A stretch of 64,000 nucleotides of DNA. Origin: Roseburia_C sp031555935. Lineage in GTDB: Bacteria > Bacillota > Clostridia > Lachnospirales > Lachnospiraceae. Both the position numbers and the translations under genes were made by a program. Below, piece by piece: positions 51,372-60,581 of the stretch; positions within the stretch are counted from its first letter, which is position 1; each line of letters begins with the position of its first letter. The notes under the pieces were generated by a model. The model had not been told where the DNA came from. It saw only the letters and a program-made list of their open reading frames with translations, and did no database searches. The stretch covers positions 1-64,000 of the forward strand of contig JAVBTX010000003.1 in NCBI GenBank assembly GCA_031555935.1, written 5' to 3'.

Positions 51372-52295
51372 TTAATCTGCAAACCATTTCCTCCCCGCCA
51401 TCATGTCATATGCCTTTTCAATTGTCTCTTCATCACTAAATCCAACCGATGCCCCATTGTACCCGATTTTAATTGCCGCAAATATCTCTGCTCGCTTTAA
51501 TGCCTCTAGTACGCTATATCCTTTTCCGTAGTAATTCAAAAAGCTTGTAAACAATGCATCGCCAGCGCCAATTGTGTTCACTACATTTTCTGCCTCGGCG
51601 GCGGCTAAGGAATACACCCTATCCTCCATCCGGTCATACATCATTGCCCCCTTACTCCCTCGACCAATCACGATAATCTTACATTTGTATCTGGTCTTTA
51701 GCTCCATTAGAAAGCGTTCTGGCTCGGTCGGAATCAGTTCATCACTGAGAAACAGAATATCTGCATACTGCATAAATTCTTTGTTGTAGGTATCTTCTAT
51801 GTCGCTAAGCACATGCACATCGGTCGCAATTAATTTCCCAAGTTCCTTGGCGCGGCGAAGTAATGGGCGGTTAAAATTGGCATTGCAGGCCACCACTATA
51901 TCGCATTCCTTTATCTGCTCATCCAGTCCAGTAATATCCATGCTCTGCTCCTGCACATCCTTTAAATCACAGTAAATCTGCCGCCTGCCATCGTCATCAT
52001 ATAAAATTAATGACACCGGCGTCTCTTTTAAACCATGAATGATATTCTCTGCACCAATACAATCCACTTCTAGCTGCGCTCTAATTCGTTCCCCTTCTGC
52101 ATCCGGCCCCAGAAATGAAATAAATTCTGTATCATTTCCCAAGCATTTAAATGCTTTTGCAATATTATAAGCAACACCGCCGATATTTGATTTTATTCCA
52201 AAAAAAGAATATTCAATTGGATAATAGGTAATTGGAAATTCCTTTATTTTCAGTGTCGTTTCTACGTTTACTAATCCGGATATCATGATTTTCAT
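51372..52295 (-). CDS. PfkB-family carbohydrate kinase
   Basis: A 307-residue ribokinase-fold kinase: GGVAYNIAKAFKCLG near residue 39 and the C-terminal signature NTIGAGDALFTSFL, whose aspartate is the catalytic base. The substrate is not clear; pentoses, ketoses or nucleosides are all possible. It overlaps the TrmB-type regulator by four bases, so the regulator may sense its product or substrate. Confidence 0.75.
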   Translation of the reverse strand: MKIMISGLVNVETTLKIKEFPITYYPIEYSFFGIKSNIGGVAYNIAKAFKCLGNDTEFISFLGPDAEGERIRAQLEVDCIGAENIIHGLKETPVSLILYDDDGRRQIYCDLKDVQEQSMDITGLDEQIKECDIVVACNANFNRPLLRRAKELGKLIATDVHVLSDIEDTYNKEFMQYADILFLSDELIPTEPERFLMELKTRYKCKIIVIGRGSKGAMMYDRMEDRVYSLAAAEAENVVNTIGAGDALFTSFLNYYGKGYSVLEALKRAEIFAAIKIGYNGASVGFSDEETIEKAYDMMAGRKWFAD

Positions 52296-53077
52296 ATGGC
52301 TTCCTCACTTTGTCTTTTTTCAAAATCAGTATGTAAATACAATTCTTCGTACATTTCTTTCCCGTATTTTTCTCTTAATTTCAGTAAATAAATGTCATGA
52401 TGAATGTGCTCAGATATAATTTTTATAAACAGACGGTTATTACTGATGGTTCCTTTCCAGGATTCTTCCAACTGGCTGCCATCAGCCGTCAATGCAATTT
52501 GGTCATCCACTGCCAACATCAGGCGTGATGGTTCCTGCGCATTTCGATGGTGGGAATAATATTCGCTAACAGTTTCAGGAATATTGATTTCATGAAATGA
52601 AAAGATTACGACTTTAATTCCTTTTTTTGTTAGTGCTGTTACCTCATCTGCAAAATATAGCAAATCAAAATTAGCATTAAGATATACTTCGCGTTCAGCA
52701 TTTCTTAAAAGCTCTTTTGCTTTATGGATGGCTGTCTGAAACCCTTTGAAGTTTATGGTCAATTCTTCATATTTTGTTTGTTGATATTGCTGCAATTCTT
52801 TTTTGGCATTTTCGATGCTGTCTGTTATTTCCGCCTGCATTTTTCCCAATATCACGGATGGTTCCTGAGCCATGTACAGCAACGTTTCATTTGGTACTAC
52901 CTCAACAATTCCCTTTTCCAACATATGCTCCAGGGCATTATATATAGCTGGCCGCGACATCTCAATTTTTTTGGCTAATTGATAAGCAGACATTGGTGTT
53001 TGTCCCAGCAAGGCCACATATAATTCTGCTTCTAATTTTGTAAAATTCAGTTTTTCAAGATTTTTAATTAAATTCAT
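52292..53077 (-). CDS. TrmB-family sugar-responsive regulator
   Basis: The 261-residue product has an N-terminal TrmB winged helix (residues 1-75, TKLEAELYVALLGQTPMSAYQ and EMSRPAIYNALEHML), a coiled-coil linker (about 82-115), then a phospholipase-D-like sensor domain. TrmB proteins bind sugars and release or hold DNA. GGAGGG lies before the ATG. An inverted repeat with TAGTTG half-sites overlaps the 5' leader and recurs before the GH43 gene at 53477. Confidence 0.8.
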   Translation of the reverse strand: MNLIKNLEKLNFTKLEAELYVALLGQTPMSAYQLAKKIEMSRPAIYNALEHMLEKGIVEVVPNETLLYMAQEPSVILGKMQAEITDSIENAKKELQQYQQTKYEELTINFKGFQTAIHKAKELLRNAEREVYLNANFDLLYFADEVTALTKKGIKVVIFSFHEINIPETVSEYYSHHRNAQEPSRLMLAVDDQIALTADGSQLEESWKGTISNNRLFIKIISEHIHHDIYLLKLREKYGKEMYEELYLHTDFEKRQSEEAI

Positions 53078-53089
53078 TTGCCCTCCCTA

Positions 53090-53112
53090 TAGTTGTATAT
53101 TATATGCAACTA
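53090..53112 (-). promoter_or_regulatory. Candidate TrmB operator (own promoter)
   Basis: TAGTTG-N11-CAACTA palindrome, 13 bp before the trmB start codon, enclosing a leftward TATAAT. Same half-sites as at 55060-55079. Confidence 0.55.
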
Positions 53113-53184
53113 TTATTGTATTCTAATCAGATTAATATTGCAAGCAAAATTATCTAAAAACCTACTGGTCTTAATAATACAAAA

Positions 53185-53226
53185 ACACCTCCTTTGATAA
53201 GTCATATCACTTATCAAAGGAGGTGT
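53185..53226 (-). terminator. Terminator after small membrane protein
   Basis: An 18-bp stem (ACACCTCCTTTGATAAGT / ACTTATCAAAGGAGGTGT) with a six-base loop and a U run leftward. One of the strongest terminators in the window. Confidence 0.9.
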
Positions 53227-53229
53227 CGC

Positions 53230-53487
53230 TTATTTTCTAAATTTTCGATAACACATCAAACCAAAATACCCTGCCGAAGTTATCACCGTAAACAAAATGG
53301 ATAAATTCAAAATGTTGTCAAATTTCACTTGCCAAACATTAAGCAAAAACAGTGACAGCAACAGTAACATTCCCATCCAGTATAAAAATGCCAGACCAGT
53401 CACTGCCATCCATTGCAGCACCATTTTCACCATATCAATTGCTGCTTTTTTTTTATTATATTTATTATCTGCTGCTTTACTCATCAT
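53230..53487 (-). CDS. Small two-helix membrane protein
   Basis: An 85-residue protein with a basic N-terminus and two hydrophobic segments (about residues 25-50 and 58-78). The start overlaps the stop of the upstream GH43 gene (ATGATGAGTAA), so it is translationally coupled to it. It is not recognised. It may help anchor or export the enzyme. Confidence 0.55.
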   Translation of the reverse strand: MMSKAADNKYNKKKAAIDMVKMVLQWMAVTGLAFLYWMGMLLLLSLFLLNVWQVKFDNILNLSILFTVITSAGYFGLMCYRKFRK

Positions 53488-55033
53488 ATTTCACACCCCA
53501 GATACTTTCATTTGCACCGACAGCACTAAACGTCATTACATTGACTCCAGCTTCGTCAGTCATTTCACAGAATATACCACTATATTCTATATCATTCATC
53601 GTGATATGGACATAGTATGTATCCTCCTTCATTTCCCATGTTCCGGTAATGCCATCACCATATACGTTCCCTCGGTCAGACAAAATCAACTTAAAAGGCT
53701 CTGCTATAGCAGCATCTATTGTCATGCCCTGATTAATTACATAATATTCGCCAACTACGTTTTCCGTGGCATATCCCGTCGCCACAATCGTTTCTCCGGC
53801 GGTCTGATATGGCAGCATACATGGCCAGCCCTCTTCGTTCATAAAGAATTGATGTACACGTGGCTCATGGTCCTCCTGACCATTGTCAAAGCGGGTATGA
53901 TAAACAAGATACATCTTACCATCATCATCAATAAACGCAGAATTATGACCGGTTGCCATATAAGCTTTCGTCAGGCTTGGAAGCATGTAATTACCCGATA
54001 ACTTTAAACCATAATAGGCATGATTTCGGCCAATGGTCGGATACTCACCGCTCATATCTACATACTCACCGTCTACGGTTTTACTGCGGAACACACGCAT
54101 TTGATAACCACCCTCACGCTGCAATGCACCATAAGAAACAAATAGATAATAATATTCGCTTGTGGCGTCATACAAAATATACGGTCCCTCAATTGATTTG
54201 TGCCCACCACCTAATAAACGTTTACCAAAATAAGGATCAACACTGTTTTTCTCATCTGCTTCTGGATGAATCACCAATCCTGTTGCCTCATCAATTTCCA
54301 GCAGGAACATTCCGCCTGACCAGGAACCATACACCATCCACATCCGACCATCTGCATCATAAAATACGGTTGGGTCAATCGCATTCGGCCAGTCCTCATT
54401 ATTATACTTTCCGCCTAGATTCAGGTATGTTTCAGCCGCATACTCAGCACTGACATAATCATAAACATCCGTTGTATCAATATCTTTCGCTGTAAAACCA
54501 GAATAAATTAATGCACCCTTCCATTCAAATGGTCCATCGGGTGATTCTGAGGTTGCATAACAGAGATTGGACTTGATATAAGTTGATGATGTGCAATAGT
54601 ACATATAATACAAATCCTGTGCCTTATTGTATACAACATCCGGGGCCCAAACAGAATAACCACCATCATCTGCACCAGAATAGTCAAAGGCATGTGAAGT
54701 TTCTTCAAATAAGTTCGAAAATAGTGGATTCTTTTTGGTATACCCATTGCCAATTGAAGTCCAGCCTGCCAAGTCGGTGGATTTTGCCACTGACATGTGG
54801 GAACCATAGATATAATAGGTACCGTCTACCGCCAAAATCGAAGGATCATGCACACTTACCCCAGCTCTGATGGCATTGGTTGCAATTCCGTCATAGCTGA
54901 CTTTAAAATCGCTATCAATCGTCTCTGGAAATAAAGCATCATAGTTCAAATATACGCCGATTCCAACTCCTGCCGCTAACACAAAAACAACTGCCAGCGC
55001 GATGATTAACTTTCTTCGTTTTCTCATACGCAT
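53477..55033 (-). CDS. Surface-anchored GH43 arabinanase-type hydrolase
   Basis: Start ATG 55033, with AAGGAG just ahead; ATG 55027 has better spacing and is an alternative. The 518-residue product has an N-terminal signal anchor (RKRRKLIIALAVVFVLAAG). GH43 triad motifs are VHDPSIL, NAIDPTVF and KSIEGPYIL. The C-terminal domain is as in the cytoplasmic paralogue at 25513. It would cut arabinan at the cell surface before import. A TAGTTG palindrome over the promoter suggests control by the TrmB product. Confidence 0.85.
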   Translation of the reverse strand: MRMRKRRKLIIALAVVFVLAAGVGIGVYLNYDALFPETIDSDFKVSYDGIATNAIRAGVSVHDPSILAVDGTYYIYGSHMSVAKSTDLAGWTSIGNGYTKKNPLFSNLFEETSHAFDYSGADDGGYSVWAPDVVYNKAQDLYYMYYCTSSTYIKSNLCYATSESPDGPFEWKGALIYSGFTAKDIDTTDVYDYVSAEYAAETYLNLGGKYNNEDWPNAIDPTVFYDADGRMWMVYGSWSGGMFLLEIDEATGLVIHPEADEKNSVDPYFGKRLLGGGHKSIEGPYILYDATSEYYYLFVSYGALQREGGYQMRVFRSKTVDGEYVDMSGEYPTIGRNHAYYGLKLSGNYMLPSLTKAYMATGHNSAFIDDDGKMYLVYHTRFDNGQEDHEPRVHQFFMNEEGWPCMLPYQTAGETIVATGYATENVVGEYYVINQGMTIDAAIAEPFKLILSDRGNVYGDGITGTWEMKEDTYYVHITMNDIEYSGIFCEMTDEAGVNVMTFSAVGANESIWGVKYDE

Positions 55034-55059
55034 CCTTCTCCTTTTTGATAAAAACACCC

Positions 55060-55079
55060 TAGTTGTTATACTACAACTA
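55060..55079 (-). promoter_or_regulatory. Candidate TrmB operator before surface GH43
   Basis: TAGTTG-N8-CAACTA palindrome, overlapping a possible -10 (leftward GTATAA) downstream of TTGATA. It lies about 27 bp before the start codon. Spacing differs by three bases from the copy before trmB. Confidence 0.55.
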
Positions 55080-55163
55080 TTTTTACTATATCAAAAAGAA
55101 TAAGAAATGGCAATTGTTTTGTTTACTTTTTATTAAATTATTTTACATTATTTAAAAATCATT

Positions 55164-56864
55164 TTATAAATCTGCCAATTGGAATTTTGCTACCAAATCA
55201 TTTAAATTTTCTGATTGGGCATATAACTCTTCACTAATTGCTGAACTTTCTTCTGCTGTCGAAGAGGTATCTTGAACTACACCAGAAATCTGTTCGATAC
55301 CATTGCTAACTTCAACCATTGCATTTGCCTGCTTCTTAGCCGATTCCTGAATCATATCAATACTCTCAATAATCTTACCGATATTACCCAACACCGTATT
55401 TAATGATTCTGAAGTCTCGCTAACAATATGGTTTCCTTTATCAATTTCAGCTAAGGATGCCTGAATCAAACCTCTGGTATTCGTTGCTGCATCAGCACTC
55501 TGATTTGCCAAATCTCTGATTTCTTCTGCTACGACAGCAAATCCTCTGCCAGCTTCACCTGCTCTGGCTGCTTCAATTGCTGCATTAAGCGATAATAGAT
55601 TGGTCTGGCTGGCAATCTCCTCAATACTATTAATAATTAATTCAATCTGACTAGAAGTTTTGCTAATGTTATCCATTGCTGAAACCACTGACTCCATAGA
55701 TTTCTGGCTGTCTTTTGCTTCATCACCAGTTCTCTTTGCTTCGAGACTTGCTTCCTCGGCACGCTTTGCATCGCGCTCCATCTGATTCGTCAACTCATCA
55801 ATTGATGCTGTCAGTTCCTCTACCGCGCTCGCCTGGTCAGTTGCTCCTTCTGCTAACCCTTGTGCACCTTGAGACATATTCTGTGCTCCGCCCTGAACTT
55901 GACCGGAAGCTTCTCTAATTTGTCCCAATACTTCAGTCATACTAGTTTTAATTCCCCGCATTGCCATCAGGATTGGATTAAAATCACCGATGTAATTATC
56001 TACCTCCTGGCTTTTAACATCAAAGTTTCCATTTGCCATTTCACCCAGACAGTACTGGATATCCGGTATAATTTTCTGAATCAATGCAACCAATGCCTGG
56101 ATGTTTGTTGCCAACGAACCCAGCTCATCCTCAGACTCATATGTAATCTTCGCATCCAAATTACCTGATGCTATGGATTTTGCAACCTCCTCAAGTTCGT
56201 AAATCGGAGCTGTCAAAATCTTCGTCAGAACCTTTGAAAATGTCAATGTCAATGCCAAGCTGACACCTGCCACCAAAAGCAATACGACAATCACAATGGT
56301 TCTTACGATCATTGATGTGTTATAGGAAGATACCGCATTGCTATCAGCAGTTTCACCAATCGTCTTTAATATATCAATCGTAGCTTCCGCTGCCTGCTGA
56401 TATTCATCATGGTAAACTTGGAGCGCCTCATCAATCTGATTCGCATAGGCCAGCTCCATTACTTTGTTCTGCGCTTCAAAGCCACCTGCGGCTGCAGCAT
56501 CTAAATCTGTTAACATCTGCTGTGCTTTGGCTGTATTTGGCATCGTCTTTTGGAGACTAGCAAACTGTATTTCGAGATCAGCAAAATCTTCTTCTGCCAA
56601 TTTCAAAAACGCATTTGTCTCCGCTTCATCGGTGGTGGTCAATGAGCTCATAATGTTTTTTAGTCCACTTTGAATATCGCGTCTGGCCTGAAGCTGACCA
56701 ACAACATTGGCATAGGATTCATCATAAAAATTCTTCATATTATTTCCCACTAGTACCAATCCAATTACGGCCGTAATTATCGATACAACAAAACACCCAA
56801 TAACAATTGTAAATACCCGACTCAGTTTCTGACTAATCTTTAAATTCTTTAACATTTGTTCCAT
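55164..56864 (-). CDS. Methyl-accepting chemotaxis protein, four-helix-bundle sensor
   Basis: A 566-residue chemoreceptor: helix 1 (about 17-38), a helical sensor (about 40-185), helix 2 (about 190-212), HAMP (about 213-265) and a second helical HAMP-like stretch. The signalling tip contains ASQTNLLSLNAAIEAARAGE and GFAVVAEEIRDLA. AAGGAGG lies before the ATG. Ligand unknown. Monocistronic, behind the GH43 operon. Confidence 0.9.
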   Translation of the reverse strand: MEQMLKNLKISQKLSRVFTIVIGCFVVSIITAVIGLVLVGNNMKNFYDESYANVVGQLQARRDIQSGLKNIMSSLTTTDEAETNAFLKLAEEDFADLEIQFASLQKTMPNTAKAQQMLTDLDAAAAGGFEAQNKVMELAYANQIDEALQVYHDEYQQAAEATIDILKTIGETADSNAVSSYNTSMIVRTIVIVVLLLVAGVSLALTLTFSKVLTKILTAPIYELEEVAKSIASGNLDAKITYESEDELGSLATNIQALVALIQKIIPDIQYCLGEMANGNFDVKSQEVDNYIGDFNPILMAMRGIKTSMTEVLGQIREASGQVQGGAQNMSQGAQGLAEGATDQASAVEELTASIDELTNQMERDAKRAEEASLEAKRTGDEAKDSQKSMESVVSAMDNISKTSSQIELIINSIEEIASQTNLLSLNAAIEAARAGEAGRGFAVVAEEIRDLANQSADAATNTRGLIQASLAEIDKGNHIVSETSESLNTVLGNIGKIIESIDMIQESAKKQANAMVEVSNGIEQISGVVQDTSSTAEESSAISEELYAQSENLNDLVAKFQLADL

Positions 56865-57044
56865 AAACTTTCCTCCTTGAATGTGGTTTGGTTTCTACAT
56901 AACAACTTCCTTAAGAACAAAAAAAAGCATCAAAAATCATCATGTCAAGCATGATCCCCTTTGTGCATTTCATCCCCATGAAATATGTAATTTATATAAA
57001 TAATAATACAAGAAGATATCATCAAAATCAAGATTTTTTTTCTG
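56865..57044. other. Intergenic region upstream of the chemoreceptor
   Basis: AT-rich. It holds a short palindrome ATCATG-N5-CATGAT (56938-56954) and a leftward TTGACA inside it without a good -10. A rightward frame across 56942-57274 lacks any ribosome site and is not taken as a gene. Confidence 0.3.
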
Positions 57045-57185
57045 TTATTTTGTCGATATGGCATTGGGATAACTCTTTTCCATCGTCTTTTCGTCGTAAA
57101 TATCATCTATCCAACGTTCCATTTTACTCTCTGCACGAACCTTTCCAAATATTTTTTTCTGTAAAGACACTGCATAAATATTCAT
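57045..57185 (-). CDS. Small ORF of 46 residues
   Basis: ATG 57185 stands behind AGGAGGTG at five bases, an unusually good site for this position. The 46-residue product is charged (VRAESKMERWIDDIYDEKT) and has no signal peptide or membrane segment. It lies divergent from the LytTR regulator gene. It resembles no family I know. The ribosome site is the main evidence. Confidence 0.5.
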   Translation of the reverse strand: MNIYAVSLQKKIFGKVRAESKMERWIDDIYDEKTMEKSYPNAISTK

Positions 57186-57346
57186 ATACACCTCCTAATA
57201 TGAGTCCCATGCCAAACAAGAAACTATCCACCCGCACCAAATCGACGTTAAACGACACGAATCTTCTTTCGTAATTCTTGTGTTATTTAAATGAATCACT
57301 TACAATTTACTATGTATGATTTTTTTAGAATAATGGAGGTGACAGT

Positions 57347-58084
57347 TTGACAAAAATTTTAATTTGTGATGACCATACAGAGGAATTGGCGCTTTTGAAA
57401 GAAATTCTGCTTTCCTTTTATGATACTGGTCAATGTGACATTTATAGCTTCACAAAGCCTACCGAAGCTGCCCGATTTGTTGCCGCAGGAAATGACGTTG
57501 ACATTGCCTTCTTAGATATTATGATGCCTGGTATGAACGGAATTGATTTAGCACTAAAGATGCGGGCAGGCGGCTTTCATGGCTTTTTGATATTCTTGAC
57601 CGGGGTCAATGATTTTGCCGCACAGTCCTATCAAGTCAAAGCATATTCTTATATTTTAAAGCCAGTTCAAGCAGAGATGATTCAGCGTTTAATTACAGAA
57701 ATTGAGCACACTCGCTCAAAAAATGACACCTCTGGTTTTCGCATTACGCGAAAAACCGGCACTCGGTTTGTTTTATTTTCTGAACTGATTTATGCCGAAG
57801 TGATTAAGCACCACCTTTATTTTCATTTAGCAAGTGGCGAAGTGGTTACCGCCTATGCACCATTAAAGCAATATGCCGAGATTCTACTGCAAGACCCGCG
57901 GATGGTTCAAAACCACCGCAGCTTTATTATTAATATGGAGTATATTAATGCTTGCGAAAAACGAACCGTAACCATGCGGGATGGAACTTGTATTTCAGTT
58001 CCCCGGGACTTTGAAAATTTTCAAAAAAAATGTTTTAAATGGATGTTTGGCAACAAAGAAGGACCAGAAATCCATGAAACTTAA
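57347..58084 (+). CDS. LytTR-type response regulator
   Basis: Start is TTG 57347, with GGAGGTGA ahead. The 245-residue product has a receiver domain (residues 1-120) with acidic DD at 8-9, phospho-acceptor in FLDIMMPGMNG and the KP pair at about 108, and a LytTR DNA-binding domain (about 130-240; QNHRSFIINMEYI). AgrA/VirR-like. No histidine kinase gene is beside it, so the partner is encoded elsewhere. It is closed by a terminator. Confidence 0.85.
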   Translation: MTKILICDDHTEELALLKEILLSFYDTGQCDIYSFTKPTEAARFVAAGNDVDIAFLDIMMPGMNGIDLALKMRAGGFHGFLIFLTGVNDFAAQSYQVKAYSYILKPVQAEMIQRLITEIEHTRSKNDTSGFRITRKTGTRFVLFSELIYAEVIKHHLYFHLASGEVVTAYAPLKQYAEILLQDPRMVQNHRSFIINMEYINACEKRTVTMRDGTCISVPRDFENFQKKCFKWMFGNKEGPEIHET

Positions 58085-58086
58085 GC

Positions 58087-58116
58087 AAAAGGGATTGCCG
58101 CCGCAGTCCCTTTTTT
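58087..58116 (+). terminator. Terminator after the LytTR gene
   Basis: AAAAGGGA / TCCCTTTT stem with a 12-base loop and a six-T run. Confidence 0.75.
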
Positions 58117-58149
58117 AATATTGTTTATGCTTTTTTCACTTTCAATCCA

Positions 58150-58179
58150 TTGACTTCACCTGACACTTCATTATATGAT
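58150..58179 (+). promoter_or_regulatory. Promoter of the DUF1538 operon
   Basis: TTGACT (58150-58155) and TATGAT (58174-58179), 18 bases apart, about 50 bp before the start codon. Confidence 0.5.
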
Positions 58180-58231
58180 AGGAAATAACATATTAAAAAT
58201 ATAGGAAAAATAACAAAAGGCAGGTGAATTG

Positions 58232-59758
58232 ATGAATCAGAAACTAAAAGAAAAAACAGCCGAAGCCCTGACCTCCGTGATGCCTATTACAATCATTGTA
58301 TTTTTGCTCAGTATTATTATTGGTGCCGTAGAACTTGCCCCGATGATGTTATTTATTGTTGGTGCAATTATGTTGATTGTCGGAATGGGATTCTTTCAAT
58401 TAGGGGCAGATATTGCAATGATGCCGCTTGGTGAAGGTCTAGGTATCGAAATGACAAAGACGAAAAAGCTTTGGCTCGTTTCAATTATCAGTTTTGGAAT
58501 GGGAATCATCATCACACTGGCCGAACCCGATTTATGGGTATTGGCCGAACAGGTGACTGGTGTTCCCAATATGGTAATGATTTTGACGGTAGCAATCGGA
58601 GTAGGTGTTTTTCTCTTAATCGCTATTCTCCGTATTCTGTTTAAGGTGAAATTGGCCTACCTCTTAATGGGATTTTATGTAATTGTCTTTGCGTTATCCG
58701 CTTTTGTTCCAAAAGAATTTATTTCGGTAGCATTTGACTCTGGCGGTGTTACGACTGGTCCAATTACAGTTCCCTTTATTATGGCGATGGGTCTTGGTCT
58801 TGCTTCGATTCGAAGTGATAAGGACTCTGGTGATGACAGCTTCGGTCTGGTTTCCCTTTGCAGTATTGGACCAATTATTGCTGTATTAGTTCTGGGAATT
58901 TGTTACAATCCAACGGATGCTGCATATGTTGCCCCTACAATTCCGGACGTTATAACAATGCGTGACGTTCTAAATGAATTCTACATAGAGCTTCCAACGT
59001 TTATTAAGGACGTTTCTCTGGCCATGCTGCCAATCATTGGCGTATTTATTATTTTTCAGCTCATTACCAGACGTTACTCCAAACGCCAGATTAGTAAAAT
59101 GTGCGTTGGTATTCTCTACACTTGGATTGGCTTGATTGCTTTTTTAACTGGTGTAAATGTGGGCTTCGTGCCAATGGGTACGTTAATCGGCTCACAGATT
59201 GCTTCTTCTGCGTTTAAATGGTGGCTGGTTCCACTCGGTGTAGTTATTGGTTATTTCATTGTTGCCGCCGAGCCGGCTGTACATGTTCTTAAGAAGCAGG
59301 TAGAAGAAGTTTCGGAAGGTGCTATTTCAGCCACTTCCCTACAACTATCACTCTCACTTGGAGTTGCTTTTTCTTTAGCCTTGGCGATGATACGAGTGCT
59401 GACCGGCATTTCGATTTTCTGGCTGTTGATTCCAGGCTATATTTTAGCCTTAGTATTGACCTTTTTTGTACCGACGATTTATACCGGTATAGCGTTCGAC
59501 AGTGGTGGTGTTGCCAGTGGTCCGATGACCTCAACCTTCTTACTGCCGCTTGCGATTGGTGCCTGTAACGGTGCTGGCGGCAATATTATGACGGATGCCT
59601 TTGGTATCGTTGCAATGGTTGCAATGACCCCGCTGATTGCGATTCAGTTATTAGGCTTAGTCTCGCTTAGAAAGGAACGCCAAGCCAATACGATTGAAAA
59701 TGTACCAGAATATGTTGAAGAAATCATTGAATATGAGGAGGACTCATTCTATGAATGA
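58232..59758 (+). CDS. DUF1538 membrane protein, two-repeat form
   Basis: Start ATG 58232 has AGGTGA ahead; a TTG one codon earlier is less likely. The 508-residue protein has about 12-14 helices in two homologous halves, each with an AFDSGGV-T/S-GP motif (VAFDSGGVTTGPITVPF, IAFDSGGVASGPMTSTF). The repeat and its buried polar motif suggest a transporter of the UmpAB/DUF1538 group. The substrate is not established. The next gene encodes P-II-like domains and overlaps by eight bases, pointing to allosteric control of transport. Confidence 0.75.
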   Translation: MNQKLKEKTAEALTSVMPITIIVFLLSIIIGAVELAPMMLFIVGAIMLIVGMGFFQLGADIAMMPLGEGLGIEMTKTKKLWLVSIISFGMGIIITLAEPDLWVLAEQVTGVPNMVMILTVAIGVGVFLLIAILRILFKVKLAYLLMGFYVIVFALSAFVPKEFISVAFDSGGVTTGPITVPFIMAMGLGLASIRSDKDSGDDSFGLVSLCSIGPIIAVLVLGICYNPTDAAYVAPTIPDVITMRDVLNEFYIELPTFIKDVSLAMLPIIGVFIIFQLITRRYSKRQISKMCVGILYTWIGLIAFLTGVNVGFVPMGTLIGSQIASSAFKWWLVPLGVVIGYFIVAAEPAVHVLKKQVEEVSEGAISATSLQLSLSLGVAFSLALAMIRVLTGISIFWLLIPGYILALVLTFFVPTIYTGIAFDSGGVASGPMTSTFLLPLAIGACNGAGGNIMTDAFGIVAMVAMTPLIAIQLLGLVSLRKERQANTIENVPEYVEEIIEYEEDSFYE

Positions 59759-60503
59759 AACGGATAAACTAGGCCCTTGCCCCGATATGCATGGAAAGGC
59801 GCCAATTCCAATTTTAAAACTAGTGGTTTATATTGTGAACCGGGATTTATCCAAAAAGTTAGTACATCTTTCCGAAAATATTGGTGTTCGCATGCAATTT
59901 ATCTGCAATGCAACCGGAACCGCTGGTTCCGACATCATGACTCGCTTAGGGCTTGGTGAGAGGGACAAATGTTTAGCACTCAGCTTAGAGCCTCATTTTC
60001 GCGTTACACCTATTATGAAAGCTATTTCTGAAGGCTTAGAACTAAGCAAGCCGGGACGGGGAATCGCCTTTACCATTCCGCTGTCCGGTGTCAGCAGCCC
60101 GGTTCCCCATATGTTTTCAGAAGAAATACAACAAATCAAAGAAAGGTTCGCTAATAAAATGGAAGATGAAATTACAAAAATGAAGGAATGTATGAATCAT
60201 GATTTAGTCGTAGCTGTAATTAACCAAGGATTTAGTGATGAATTAATGGAAGCTGCGAAAGAGGCCGGTGCTACTGGAGGTACCATTATTCACGCCAGAC
60301 GTACGGGCAGTGAAGGAGCCTTTCATTTCTTAGGCATTTCCGTTCAGGAAGAAAAAGAAATCGTAGCTATTTTGACCCCAAAGAGTAATCGCCGCGAAAT
60401 TATGGAAGCTATTAACCATTCTTGCGGCATCCGTTCACAGGCACAGGGATTCGTTTTCTCACTGCCGGTTGACAGTGTCGAAGGGTTACGTTTGCCAGAT
60501 TAA
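59751..60503 (+). CDS. Tandem P-II-like regulatory protein
   Basis: Start ATG 59751, GAGGAG ten bases ahead. The 250-residue product has two ferredoxin-like P-II folds in one chain (about residues 20-115 and 145-240). The second carries GATGGTIIHARRTGSEGA, close to the T-loop/base region of P-II proteins, and KEIVAILTPKSNRREIMEAI. No uridylylation tyrosine is visible. It presumably gates the DUF1538 transporter in response to a nucleotide or metabolite. Confidence 0.75.
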   Translation: MNETDKLGPCPDMHGKAPIPILKLVVYIVNRDLSKKLVHLSENIGVRMQFICNATGTAGSDIMTRLGLGERDKCLALSLEPHFRVTPIMKAISEGLELSKPGRGIAFTIPLSGVSSPVPHMFSEEIQQIKERFANKMEDEITKMKECMNHDLVVAVINQGFSDELMEAAKEAGATGGTIIHARRTGSEGAFHFLGISVQEEKEIVAILTPKSNRREIMEAINHSCGIRSQAQGFVFSLPVDSVEGLRLPD

Positions 60504-60548
60504 GTATCAAAATGAAGAAAAATATGGTATGATGTTTCTATAAGAAAG

Positions 60549-60566
60549 TCCTCCCAGTTGGGAGGA
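60549..60566 (+). other. Hairpin before the DUF2804 gene
   Basis: A perfect seven-bp stem TCCTCCC / GGGAGGA with a four-base loop, just upstream of the ribosome site CGGAGGGA. The CCTCCC arm could also pair with that site, so it may tune translation. Confidence 0.35.
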
Positions 60567-60581
60567 TCGGAGGGAATGTCG

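Noticed and set aside
56942..57274. Rightward 110-codon reading frame
   Set aside because: No ribosome site, Phe/Ser/His-rich composition of an antisense shadow, and it covers the better-supported small leftward ORF.
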